From NCBI GenBank assembly GCA_029339505.1, contig JAQISU010000343.1, positions 62,001 to 126,000 of the forward strand: a DNA stretch of 64,000 nt, read 5' to 3'. Origin of the DNA: Unio delphinus. Lineage: Eukaryota > Mollusca > Bivalvia > Unionida > Unionidae. The notes under the pieces were generated by a model. The model was not told where the DNA came from, made no database searches, and worked only from the letters and a program-made list of their open reading frames with translations. Below, in pieces: positions 1 through 13,300 of this stretch. The translations under genes and the position numbers were made by a program. Within the stretch, counting starts at the first letter, position 1. Each line of letters begins with the position of its first letter.

Positions 1-1545
1 CATTCTCTCTTTTAGAATGCCTTAGATTTAAATAGAGGTGCATGTATTCTCTCTTTTAGAATGCCTTAGATTTAAATAGAGGTGCATGTATTCTCTCTTA
101 TAGAATGCCTTAGATTTAAATAGGGGTGCATGTATTCTCTTATAGAATGCCTTAGATTTAAATAGGGGTGCATGTATTCTCTTATAGAATGCCTTAGATT
201 TAAATAGAGGTGCATGCATTCTCTCTTATAGAATGCCTTAGATTTAAATAGAGGTGCATGTATTCTCTTATAGAATGCCTTAGGTTTAAATAGAGGTGCA
301 TGTATTCTCACTTTTAGAATGCCTTAGGTTTAAATAGAGGTGCATGTATTCTCTCTTTTATAATGCCTTAGATTTAGATAGGGGTGCATGTATTCTCTCC
401 TATAGAATGCCTTAGATTTAAATAGGGGTGCATGTATTCTCTCTTTTAGAATGCCTTAGATTTAAATAGAGGTGCATGTATTCTCTTATAAAATGCCTTA
501 GGTTTAAATAGAGGTGCATGTATTCTCTCTTTTAGAATGCCTTAGGTTTAAATAGAGGTGCATGCATTCTCTCTTATAGAATGCCTTAGATTTAGATAGG
601 GGTGCATGTATTCTCTCCTATAGAATGCCTTAGATTTAAATAGGGGTGCATGTATTCTCTCTTATAGAATGCCTTAGGTTTAAATAGGGGTGCATGTATT
701 CTCTCTTATAGAATGCCTTAGGTTTAAATAGGGGTGCATGTATTCTCTCCTATAGAATGCCTTAGATTTAAATAGAGGTGCATGTATTCTCTCTTTTAGA
801 ATGCCTTAGGTTTAAATAGAGGTGCATGTATTCTCTCTTATAGAATGCCTTAGATTTAAATAGATGTGCATGTATTCTCTCTTTTAGAATGCCTTAGGTT
901 TAAATAGAGGTGCATGTATTCTCTCTTTTAGAATGCCTTAGGTTTAAATAGAGGTGCATGTATTCTCTCTTATAGAATGCCTTAGATTTAAAAAGAGGTG
1001 CATGCATTCTCTTCTATAGAATGCGTTAGGTTTAAATAGAGGTGCATGCTTTCTCTCCTATAGAATGCCTTAGGTTTAAATAGAGGTGCATGTATTCTCT
1101 ATTATAGAATGCCTTAGATTTAGATAGGGGTGCATGTATTCTCCTATAGAATGCCTTAGATTTAAATAGAGGTGCATGTATTCTCTCTTATAGAATGCCT
1201 TAGATTTAAAAAGAGGTGCATGCATTCTCTTTTATAGAATGCGTTAGGTTTAAATAGAGGTGCATGCTTTCTCTCCTATAGAATGCCTTAGATTTAAATA
1301 GAGGTGCATGCATTCTCTCTTATAGAATGCCTTAGATTTAAATAGAGGTGCATGCATTCTCTTATAGAATGCCTTATATTTAAATAGAGGTGCATGTATT
1401 CTCTCTTATAGAATGCCTTATATTTAAATAGAGGTGCATGTATTCTCTCTTATAGAATGCCTTAGATTTAAATAGAGGTGCATTCTCTTTTATAGAATGC
1501 CTGTGGTTTAAATAGAGGTGCATGCTTTCTATCTTATAGAATATA
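1..1545. repeat. 44-bp minisatellite, open at left edge
   Basis: About 35 head-to-tail copies of a 44-bp unit containing aatgccttagatttaaatag, with 40-42-bp deletion variants. Copies differ at recurring positions (gaggtg/ggggtg, agattt/aggttt), suggesting block-wise homogenisation. Short minus-strand open frames here are repeat artefacts. Confidence 0.97.
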
Positions 1546-1665
1546 AGGTGGTTTTTTCCGGGGGTTTTCCCTGGGTTCTTCCTCCACCATTAATACTGGC
1601 TGCCATTTATTAGCCTGTTGTGTGCTGAAAAATTGTATTAAACCCTACAACTCTCAACTGTCCAG
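1546..1665 (+). mobile_element. SINE family B, 3' fragment
   Basis: It has the tail of the family-B SINE: a cctgggttcttcctccacc block, 'actggctgcca', then gtgctgaaaaat and ttaaaccctacaa. Head and promoter boxes are missing; the 44-bp array abuts its 5' side. Confidence 0.75.
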
Positions 1666-2039
1666 GTTTCCTTATTTGGTTCATTTTGAGAGAATCTAAA
1701 ACAAATACAAATGGTCTTTGTACTCTTCATGCTCCAATAATATTTATATAATTTGAAGTTTAAAATTTGTGATGACAATAAATTAAAATAATAAAACAAC
1801 AGAAACAATAATAATAAATGACCTTATGGTCCACAGAATGTATGATAATTAGAAAATTGATAGAAAAATTAAAACCATGAAATTTTTAAATATAATTTAT
1901 TTCACTCTTTATTACTTGAAGAATATTTTTAAAAAAAATTAAAAGTATTTACTTTTTTGATTGATCCATCATTTTCATAATTGTCAGATATGCTAATTTC
2001 ATTATAAAGGCAATCAGTGTTCATATTCCATTTCGTCAT

Positions 2040-2446
2040 TATACTCCACCATTAATACTGGACACCATGTATAGCTTATCTTATGCTGAAAAATGGCATT
2101 AAACCTTATAACAACATCATTATACTCCACCATTAAAATACTGGACACCATGTACAGCCTATCTTATGCTGAAAAATGGCATTAAACCTTATAACAACAT
2201 CATTATACTCCACCATTAAAATACTGGCCACCATGTACAGCCTATCTTATGCTGAAAAATGGCATTAAACCTTATAACAACATCATTATACTCCACCATT
2301 AAAATACTGGCCACTATGTATAGCCTATCTTATGCTGAAAAATGGCATTAAACCTTATAACAACATCATTATACTCCACCATTAATACTGGACACCATGT
2401 ATAGCCTATCTTATGCTGAAAATGGCATTAAACCCTTTAACAACAA
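2040..2446 (+). repeat. ~83-bp tandem array derived from a SINE 3' tail
   Basis: Five copies of an 80-84-bp unit running from actccaccattaa through ttatgctgaaaaatggc to aaaccttataacaacatc. The unit equals the 3' end of SINE family B, so the array arose by amplifying a SINE tail. Confidence 0.88.
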
Positions 2447-2900
2447 CATCATTGTACTGACATCGAGAAAATTATGCCTGTGTGTACATGTCATGTGTTC
2501 TGAATAAATTAGAGTAAATTATACAATTAATCTACGAGTATAAATGGGAAAAAGAATAAATTACAGGCTTCTACTCTTAAATAAATAAGTCTTTATACAC
2601 ACACAAGTAAGAGCAAATGGACAAGAAAGGCTGTGGTTTTCGGTTTTCATATGCTTTAAAGCAACACATACCGGGTACCCATCAGAAACGGTTTTAGTGT
2701 ACTTTACAACGGCTCATGATGACTGTGCAAGGATAGGGGTATAAATTAGGAACAAAATAAACATTTTGACTTCATTAATAAATTGAAAATAAAATAGTTA
2801 CCAAAAATGTTCTATCACTTTCCTCTTTAGCCTAGATCCCGTCTTTGTTAGTGAACTGTGTTTTTAAAAATTTTTATGGTCATTCTGTGCACATCGATAA
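2447..2900. other. Intergenic or intronic, nothing recognised
   Basis: AT-rich single-copy-looking sequence with stops in all frames. No exon, RNA gene or repeat seen. Confidence 0.5.
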
Positions 2901-2939
2901 TGAGCCTTAATGATAAAAGCTGAAGTTATCCAATAGTAT

Positions 2940-3600
2940 GGTTTTGGCAAAGCTGACCAGGAGCATGTTGCCAGAACAGAATTAAATTTCGTAAGTGAAT
3001 GATCAGGGTGCTTTTAAATTGGATGGGGATTTTCAAAGGCATCATAAATTTGACAGGGGCACTAAAAAAGTTATGCAGGGTCTTCTGAATAAGACACCAT
3101 TTGAAGAGCTTACCTAATTCACTTATAAGTCCTGCTTCATCACTACTTTAGCAGTCAGCAGGCAAATCATTAATTCAGGTCTTATTGGTGGACCCATTTT
3201 CTTGCAGTTCCCTCACAATGTTTCAACATTGCTCATGTAGCCCTGCTATCATTAACAAGAACAAGCTTACATTCATGAGGAATTAATTCCCATCTATTCT
3301 GGACACTTCATCTCATCAACAGGAGCCAGTGCAAGCTCTGAAGGGGTATTTTAGGAATAATAAGCCTTTGCATCAATATAGATCATTTTACTTTCAGAGA
3401 AGGGGAAGGATCTTCTATCAACATAGGCAATTTCATAATAAGCACAAAGATTATCGTTCTAGAAATAATTATTGTTCCAAAAGTAATTATTGTTCCAGAT
3501 TATTTGATAGCTTTATACTGATGTGGCTTCCAAATTTCTGGTTTTGTGAAAGAGAACAATTTTCATTTTGAATTTGTTCTTTGACAGATGGAGTCTTTTC
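2940..3600 (+). pseudogene. Decayed coding relic, possibly DIRS-like gag
   Basis: Fragmentary plus-strand frames (FKLDGDFQRHHKFDRGTKK near 3010-3080; EPVQALKGYFRNNKPLHQY and FYFQRRGRIFYQHRQFHNK near 3320-3440) are interrupted by frameshifts and stops. The Arg/Tyr/Gly-rich stretch resembles the basic tail that precedes RT in DIRS/Ngaro-type elements. It lies in the same orientation as the relic at 13.8-15.6 kb. The assignment is tentative. Confidence 0.3.
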
Positions 3601-4137
3601 TAGTCTAGAAGCTCTCTTGCATTGCATAAGGTCACTCTGGCATTTCTGTGGTAAAGGGATTAGGGTTAGGGATGTATCAGTCTCCACCTCTTACATATTC
3701 TCCTAAGGTATTCTGACGGGGTAATTTATTGAAGAACCCCCCCCCCCACCGTCTTTAGTAAAATTTGTTTCTTTCAGAATACTTATCCAATCATAATACA
3801 CATTCAACCTCCCAACCTCCCCACAATAACATCCACATAGAGAGCTTGCCTTATGCTCAGTTAGTAACAGATGTTCATGGGATTTGGTATCACACCTCTA
3901 CCAAGGGGAGATCACTCTGCCCAAGTGCCACCTAGGTGGGCAGTTAACTTTTAGTTAAATGTGTTATCTGGGATGGCTTGATTTGCGAGGTAGTGGTAGT
4001 TGTCCGAACTTATTTTGATTGGGTAAGTTTGAAAAATAAAAACGCATTTTACTGGAAAAATTGGTTTTCAGTATCCTTAATATATTCCCTTATAATCTTT
4101 TATTTACTGTAGCTAAGAAATTCTTCTTTTTTTTCAG
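3601..4137. other. Sequence upstream of the first MTPAP exon
   Basis: Holds a C-run near 3738-3748 and the polypyrimidine tract and cag acceptor at about 4120-4137. No earlier MTPAP exon recognised. Confidence 0.5.
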
Positions 4138-4362
4138 ATGACTGACCAGATCAATTTGATTTACAAGACTTTGAGAATGTCAGAATTGGAAAACAGATAT
4201 CATTACTTGTTGTGTTCATTTGTGCAGGACATTGTGAGATCACTGTTCCCATCATGCTCAATTTTACCCTTTGGATCCGGTGTAAATGGCCTGGGGTTGC
4301 CTGGATGTGACATAGATATGACCCTTGACCTCAATTGTCAGCCTCCTTCAAATGCAAGTTTT
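4138..4362 (+). CDS. MTPAP: MTPAP exon with nucleotidyltransferase catalytic motif
   Basis: A strong acceptor (long T tract then cag) ends at 4137. The frame opens MTDQINLIYK and holds the Gly-Ser and Asp-Ile-Asp catalytic signature. The 3' end is uncertain: gt at 4358 leaves phase 1, whereas gt at 4363 leaves phase 0, which fits the best acceptor of the next exon. Neither donor is close to consensus. The 49-bp array begins about 40 bp downstream. Confidence 0.85.
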
Positions 4363-7300
4363 GTTTTCTGTAAACTATTTACAAAATTATAGGCGGAGCT
4401 TATATTGCAAGACTTTTAAAGACTTGAAGGATTTCAAAGTAATTTGTGTTTTACTTCGACTCTTTTAAAGACTTGAAGGATTTCAAAGTAATTTGTGTTT
4501 TACTTCGACTCTTTTAAAGACTTGAAGGATTTCAGAGTAATTTGTGTTTTACTTCGACTCTTTTAAAGACTTAAAGGATTTCAAAGTAATTTGTGTTTTA
4601 CTTCGACTCTTTTAAAGGCTTGAAGAATTTCAAAGTAATTTGTGTTTTACTTCGACTCTTTTAAAGACTTAAAGAATTTCAAAGTAATTTGTGTTTTACT
4701 TCGACTCTTTTAAAGACTTGAAGAATTTCAAAGTAATTTGTGTGTTACTTCGACTCTTATAAAGACTTGAAGAATTTCAAAGTAATTTGTGTTTTACTTC
4801 GACTCTTATAAAGACTTGAAGAATTTCAAAGTAATTTGTGTTTTACTTCGACTCTTTCAAAGACTTGAAGAAATTCAAAGTAATTTGTGTTTTACTTCGA
4901 CTCTTTTAAAGATTTGAAGAATTTCAAAGTAATTTGTGTTTTACTTCGACTCTTTTAAAGACTTGAAGGATTTCAAAGTAATTTGTGTTTTACTTCGACT
5001 CTTTTAAAGATTTGAAGAATTTCAAAGTAATTTGTGTTTTACTTCGACTCTTTTAAAGACTTAAAGGATTTCAAAGTAATTTGTGTTTTACTTCGACTCT
5101 TTTAAAGACGAAGAATTTCAAAGTAATTTGTGTTTTACTTCGACTCTTTTAAAGACGAAGAATTTCAAAGTAATTTGTGTTTTAATTAGACTCGTTTAAA
5201 GACTTGAAGAATTTCAAAGTAATTTGTGTTTTACTTCGACTCTTTTAAAGACTTGAAGGATTTCAAAGTAATTTGTGTTTTACTTCGACTCTTTTAAAGA
5301 CTTGAAGAATTTCAAAGTAATTTGTGTTTTACTTCGACTCTTTTAAAGACTTGAAGAATTTCAAAGTAATTTGTGTTTTACTTCGACTCTTTTAAAGACT
5401 TGAAGAATTTCAAAGTAATTTGTGTTTTACTTCGACTCTTTTAAAGACTTAAAGGATTTCAAAGTAATTTGTGTTTTACTTCGACTCTTTTAAAGACGAA
5501 GAATTTCAAAGTAATTTGTGTTTTACTTCGACTCTTTTAAAGACTTGAAGAATTTCAAAGTAATTTGTGTTTTAATTAGACTCGTTTAAAGACTTGAAGA
5601 ATTTCAAAGTAATTTGTGTTTTACTTCGACTCTTTTAAAGACTTGAAGGATTTCAAAGTAATTTGTGTTTTACTTCGACTCGTTTAAAGACTTGAAGAAT
5701 TTCAAAGTAATTTGTGTTTTACTTCGACTCTTTTAAAGACTTGAAGAATTTCAAAGTAATTTGTGTTTTACTTCGACTCTTTTAAAGACTTGAAGAATTT
5801 CAAAGTAATTTGTGTTTTACTTCGACTCTTTTAAAGACGAAGAATTTCAAAGTAATTTGTGTTTTACTTCGACTCTTTTAAAGACTTGAAGAATTTCAAA
5901 GTAATTTGTGTTTTACTTCGACTCTTTTAAAGACGAAGAATTTCAAAGTAATTTGTGTTTTACTTCGACTCTTTTAAAGACGAAGAATTTCAAAGTAATT
6001 TGTGTTTTACTTCGACTCTTAAAGACGAAGAATTTCAAAGTAATTTGTGTTTTACTTAGTACTCTTTTAAAGATTTGAAGAATTTCAAAGTAATTTGTGT
6101 TTTACTTACTCGTTTAAAGACTTGAAGAATTTCAAAGTAATTTTTTGTTTTACTTAGACATGTAAAACAAACATAGGATTGTGAATTAATGTTTTAACTA
6201 GAAAAATATGTGAGCGATTTATCATTTAGGGATGAAATGATAACATTCGCTTGTTGATTGTGGGATTTATTGTGAGATGAAATGGTATGATAAAAACCTA
6301 AAACAATAGCAAGCGCATGCTTAGAATACAAGACAAATACAATACAGAATGTAAGTGACACAAATACAATACACATTACACAACCCACACACCGACATTT
6401 ATAATTTTACAAAGATTCCTTAATTTGAATTGTATAATTTTTCTAAATTCTGTTCAATCCCTGTTCTTTTACTTGCATGAAAGACCAGTGTTCTTCATCT
6501 TCACAACTCGTTCTGCTTGAGGTGTTGTCCATCTCAAGAACTAGAGTAGGAATGCCAGAAGATTTTGTTAGTATGGTGAGGAAATGATTTTAAATCTCAT
6601 GAGGCACAGGAGTCATGCACCCTGATTGATCACTCATGACAACCACGCACATTGGTCCACGACAAGAGTCCTGGGTCACACATAAAACAAAAATTCATTG
6701 TTGTGTAAACTGTGTTAAGGTTAACATAGTCCAACTGGATAGAAATAGAGTGGACACTTCCCCCAACCCCACGAGTTTTCTCAGCTACCCTGATGCTCTC
6801 TACGTTGTCATTATTGGGCATATCCTATGCCACACTCCATTAATTGTGCATAATTACTTAAATTTGTCTGGTGTTTTTATTTAATATAAATGTCCAATAT
6901 TCCGTGATCTTAATATATTTTATGTCTATTTAATGTAAATGTCATATATTTCATTACATTAATATATTTTATGATTTTTTTTAATCTAAATGTTGTTTTC
7001 TCTCTTAATTTAATATACTTTATATTTATGTAATGAAACATGATTTAGTCCAATTTTGTTGTTTTCTTTAACCCCAAAAATGATATTTTTAAATATGGCA
7101 TTGTCAATAAGTCTTTCTATTGAAAACAATTTTTCTTTTTATTCACAAAAGTACAAAGTGCTCAGATTATGAAAAATAACCTCCATACTTTTCTTTTACA
7201 CAATAACAACAATGTTAAAAGAAACTGATGCATATATAACAGTTAATAAATATAAGAAACGTAAATATTTACAAGTGGACAGCTGTTTAAATCTCATGCT

Positions 7301-10300
7301 TCCTTTCTTGCAACAGGACGCATATATGTTTCTATGTGATTCTTAAAGTCTAATAAAAAGGGGAGGGATTGCTGTGCCATCTGATCCAGAATGTTCCTGT
7401 TAAGAAAGAAAAATCCTGGATCAGTGACCTGTTGAATTTAGCAGCAAAAATTCCCGAGAAAAGTCTTCCTTCCATATTGTTTAAACAGCCATGGATGCCG
7501 GTTCACAATTTGAATGAAGACTTGTTGAACCTGCATATCTGACTTGTCAAGCAGGTGTTCAGATAGTTACGGTTTTCAGAAAAGTAGTGGACAGCATGGC
7601 TCAGACCAGAGTATTTTGTTGGGTCACAAGTTAGAAACTAATATAGTATTTGAATGCAGCTAACTGTTGGGTGAAAGTCTGAGATAACATTCTCAATATT
7701 TTAACTTGTTGATCTTTCATTCCCAAGGGGTTAGTTTGAACTGGTGGGAATAATGTAAACCGAGGAGACTAGGGCCAGTACCAACCCAGTGGTAAGAGGG
7801 ATGTAACTCCCTCCTCAGACCTATTCTTTGAACATATTTTAATCAGAAAATGTATTTGAAGAGAAAACAAATTTTTGGAGGAAAATGTGTTTCTTTGATG
7901 CTACTTACCAATCATAAGATTGGCACACCCTCTCAAGCATTTAATCCTCTAAGAGTTTTCACATCTTCATTTAATCCTCAAAGAGTTTTCACATCTTCAT
8001 TTAATTCTCAAAGAGTTTTCACATCTTCATTTAATCCTCAAAGAGTTTTCACATCTTCATTTAATCCTCAGAGTTTTCACATCTTCATTTAATCCTCAAA
8101 GAGTTTTCACATCTTGCATTTAATCCTCGAAGAGTTTTCATATCTGCTCTGATGATTTGAAAGATTTGTCTGTTTAAAATGAAGTTCATTTTTTAAATTG
8201 TTAAATCAACTGATGAACACAGGGATAACATATTTTATATCATCAAAGATTTACTTAACTGCTAGTGGTATCTATTTTCAGACTGGCTTAACTGCTAGTG
8301 GTATCTATTTTCAGACTGGCTTAACTGCTAGTGGTATCTATTTTCAGACTGGCTTAACTGCTAGTGGTATCTATTTTCAGACTGGCTTAACTGCTAGTGG
8401 TATCTATTTTCAGACTGGCAGGAATGGTAAGCCCAAGCTGAAGTACATGTCAAAGTCGTATAAAAGTAATGAGCGACAGATGGAACAAGATATAGTAAAT
8501 CTGATGTCACATCTTATAAATCTTCTTCCTTCTGTCTCAAACTGTGTCAGAATTCCACATGCCCGTGTTCCAATACTAAAGTTTCATCATGGATCGCTGG
8601 ATAAGGAGTGTGATATGTCCATCCTGAACATGTAAGTCTTATTGTAATGCATAAAAAGTAGTTACTGTCCAACCTTAACATGTAAGTCTTATTGTACTGC
8701 ATACAAAGTAGTTACTGTCCAACCTTAACATGTAAGTCTTATTGTACTGCATAAAAAGTAGTTACTGTCCAACCTGAACATGTAAGTCTTATTGTACTGC
8801 ATACAAAGTAGTTACTGTCCAACCTTAACATGTAAGTCTTATTGTACTGCATACAAAGTAGTTACTGTCCAACCTTAACATGTAAGTCTTGTTGTACTGC
8901 ATACAAAGTAGTTACTGTCCAACCTTAACATGTAAGTCTTGTTGTACTGCATACAAAGTTGTTACTGTCCAACCTTAACATGTAAGTCTTATTGTACTGC
9001 ATACAAAGTAGTTACTGTCCAACCTTAACATGTAAGTGACGGTGAATCTACAACACATTAAAAGATTTACTATTTTCTCTTCCATCATAAGGCCATTCTC
9101 TTAGGTTAAGGTGATTTCCACTATCAAATCATTTGAATATAATAATGAACAGACTGACATTATCCAATCTGGGGCATGGTTGCCATTATCATCACATCTG
9201 AACATAACTGTACCCGCACTGTTGGATGATTGCCACTATCAAGGCATTTTAATAGAACTGTGCCCAGACTGGCATTACACAAACTGGGATGATTGCCACT
9301 ATCTTAGCATTTGAATAGAACTGTGCCCAGACTGGCATTACACAAATGATTGCCACTATCTTAGCATTTGATTAGAACTGTGCCCAGATTGGCATTATGC
9401 AAATGTGTTTATATCATCATGGTATGTAACTGTGCCCAGACTGGCATCCTCGAACTGGGACGGTTGCCACCATCTTAGCATTTGAGTAGAACTGTGCCCA
9501 GACTGGCATTATGCAAACTGGAATGAATGCCACTATCATAACATTTGATTACAACTGTGCCCAGATTGGCATTACACAAATTGGGATGGTTGCCATTTTC
9601 TTAGCATTTGAATAGAACTGTGCCCAGACTGGCATTACACAAATGATTGCCACTATCTTAGCATTTGATTAGAACTGTGCCCAGACTGGCATTACACAAA
9701 TGATTGCCACTATCTTAGCATTTGAATAGAACTGTACCCTGATTGGCATTTTGCAAATGTATTGATATCATCATGGTCTTAGATGCTACAATAAGTAGAA
9801 TCTGCACATTTTAAAGGATTCTGTCAGAGTTATCTCTCGAGACAAAATTTCTTGTCTGATATTGAGGGGACATGGTAAATAAGTTTATTTTCAAGAACTT
9901 CAGTGACTTTGATCACATGCAGGATCCTTGAATGTAATTTTCTATTTAGTAATCTTAGAATGATACCTACCAAATGTCCCGATGTATTCAGGAATGTCCT
10001 GGATTTGCATGGTTTTAAAAAAAGAATCTATACCAAAGAAATTATTTTTGCACACTTCATGTTCAGTGAGTAGTTTTCAATCATTTTTGGTCAAATTCTC
10101 ATTTTTAGTCAAATTAGATGGTTAGATAGTCTTCAGTTTCAACAGCTGCTATTGTGAGGTTGATTTGAAATGTATTTGTTTTGTTCTGTGTTCATTTTAT
10201 TATTTTGAATAAAACATAATTTGGACAACAAACACATACTTAAGAAAAGATTTAAGCATCAAGTCCACTACAGAAAGGTAATTTCGGTTGATTTGTGCAA

Positions 10301-13300
10301 ATTATCTCAAAACTGCCCTGTGAAACCTTGTCCCTGATAGTTTTCATCTAGTTGACAGGTCTGCAGACTGCATATAGTAAAAGACATAAAACAAGTTTGG
10401 GTCTAAATAGGGTGGGTGGGTGGCTAAACGGCCTAATAAAATGGTCATATGTTCAATTATGTAAACCAGATGAGTGATAACAGGTTTGCTTGGGTTTCTT
10501 CTTAATCATTGGATTAAAATTCTAATTTATATATATTTCCAGATCAGGTCTCAAGATGACTGAGTTGTTATGTACATATGGAGAATTAGATGCCAGGTTC
10601 AGACCACTCATTTATGCAGTTAAACTGTGGGCACACGAGTGTGGAGTTACTGTAGTACAGCGGCCGAGTCCTTATCCGTCCAATTTTACCCTGATCATGT
10701 TGGTGATCTTCTTCTTACAGACAAGACAAAATCCAATCCTACCATCAATTAACAGACTTTCTCAATTGGCAGGTATGATCAAATTGTTATGACAAGACAT
10801 CCTTGGGAATGTCATTATGGCTGACAAGCACAGTACATACATCTCCAATTTTCTATGATTAATTATATAGACATTACCTTAATCAACAATACTTTTCTTC
10901 CTTATTTGCATGGCAATGGACTCTTTTTAGATCCAGTCAGAAATCCTGTTCTGACTAGATGCATTGGATGTAGAGCAGGAACCCATTATTCTATGAAAAA
11001 TTCATGCAGAGCATAGCCAACAGACTTCTCTTGGGTACATGTAAAGGATGAGAAGCGTGCATGCCTGGGCTGGTCTACGGTACAGCCTGCATGCACAGGC
11101 TGGCCCCCAGTACAGCCTGTGCATCCCCATGACTATCCTCAGTACAGCCTGCATGTCTGGGCTGGAACCCGGTATAGCCTGCATGCCTAGGTTGATACCC
11201 AATACAGCCTTCATGCCCCAGATTAAAGTTTCACAGGAATACATTATAGGAGAAAAGGTGAATATATATATATTCAATATATAAATATGTCTATGATAGG
11301 CTTCACTTGCTATACATTTTCTTCGTAATATATATATGTTGTGTATTTTTTTATACTTATTGACATACATATTGACACATGTCATGGTTCATCATGTCAA
11401 CCTTATGTTAATGGGTTTTTCAGTGATTCATGCCGCATGCCAACAACTAATAAATTCTCCATTTCTCAATTATTTTAAATATTTAATAAAATAACCAATT
11501 TCGTGTTGTGCTAGTCGTTATATTGGCAATTGCCAAAATGGTCAGGAACTGCTGGTCACGATATTATTGGAACTATAGCTGATTGGTACAGTTGGCCAAT
11601 CAGCAAGCATTTTATAGTATTTTAATCTTTATGTATAAGTGTAGTTTTATAAATACTTTTGAGAGAAACTGGGGCCTAAATGGTATTTTGCTCCGTGCAT
11701 GCCAGCACTGATTGGAATTGCCATTTGGCATTGCATCTTGAAAATGTCTTCCCAAAGAGGAAACAAAGATATATTGCACAAAAAATGAAGTTTAGTTTGG
11801 AATCTGCAAAACATTTGCTGTGCATTTAGCCATCAAACACCAATATACATCATGCTTTGCTTTTTTCACTCTGGCAAATTTTAGCATTCAGCATGGTGGC
11901 AGAAACTATGCCAGGAAGCACATTGGTAGCACAAAGCACATTGAGCTTGGGAAAATTAAAAACTTGCAGCAGATTTCAGCTCTGTAATATTTTAAGCCAT
12001 CAGTGGAAGACCTGCAAGCTACCAAAGCTGAAGCATTGTTTGTTAGTTTTCATGTTGAACACAATCAACCTTTATTGGCTTGAGTCCATGCTAAACATTT
12101 GTTCTGACAAACATTCCCATGTCTCTAAGATCGCCTCATGGATTAATGTCAAAATTCACTAATTGTTATCCCTATTTTCACTAATTGAATTGGCAGCTAT
12201 GCATCACACTTTCCTTATAAGCAAGATTTCATAAAAACTATAGAGCCAAACTTTACCGATTGGGACATTTAGATATCCCAGAATGCAACTTTGACCAACG
12301 TTTTCAAGATCACACGACCATGCTTTGTGTTCAATGATGGACATTAAGGTGGGGAAACCTGTTTTTTTAATGTGATCAAGTTTATATGTTCAGTTATAAT
12401 TAAAGTAAAATCAGGTGTTACTAGATTTTTGTGCCCCTATTCAATAACTTTCAAGTCTTTTATCTGCAGGGAAAGAGGATTACTTGGTCATTATCCAAGA
12501 CGGCAAAAGAATCTGCACAGATCCAGAGAAAATAAAAATGAAGAAGAATAATCAAGATTTAGGTAATTTACTAACCAAGATACCTACTTAGTACTTACCC
12601 ATGTTAAGAAGGCATTCCTGTGACCCACATGTATATAACTTGCTGGTGTATTTCTTCCAGAAGAGCCCTCCTTCCCCACACTCTCACATGTACATAACTT
12701 GCTAGTGTATTGCTCCTGAGTTAAGACCATCTCACACATGCACATCATGTACTAGAAGTTTTCTCTTGGGAAAGGTCCAGCCTTCACATGTACATAGCTT
12801 ACAAGCATATTTCTCTTTTGATTATTTCTCCAGGAATAATCCCATGTCACACACTAGCATATTTCTTCTAGGATAATCCTGTCTCACTCGTATGCCTAAG
12901 CTGCTAGGATAATCCTGTCTCACTCATATGCCTAAGCTGCTAGGATAATCCTGTCTCACTCATATGCCTAAGCTGTTAGGATAATCCTGTCTCACTCATA
13001 TGCCTAAGCTGCTAGTATATTTCTCTCAAGATATTCCCATCCCCCGGATACATAAAGATATCAGCCTGTTAACTTTTGTGTCTACAGCAGAAATAAGAGG
13101 GGAGTAACTCTTACACATTACCTACCCTTGCCACCACTAGGTGTCACAAGTTATTGAACTTTGCTTCCCTTACAAAATTGCACAAAATAAGTCTTAAATT
13201 AAATCCAAGTTTGTGTGTGTGTGTAAAATTCAAGTCCATTCAGGGGCCCATAGTGGTCTAAAGCATTCACCATTACATATCACTGCCATATCACCTCTGT

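Noticed and set aside
3658..3680. Telomere-like ttagggttaggg
   Set aside because: Only about two units, in ordinary sequence.
4138..4140. ATG as MTPAP start codon
   Set aside because: Directly preceded by a strong splice acceptor, and the family's N-terminal domain and transit peptide would be missing.
7387..7543. Possible extra exon or gene between MTPAP exons 1 and 2
   Set aside because: Open for about 50 codons but lacks a donor and any family match, and MTPAP alignment leaves no gap for it.
11857..12162. 101-codon open frame
   Set aside because: No splice context, no domain and intron-like composition.
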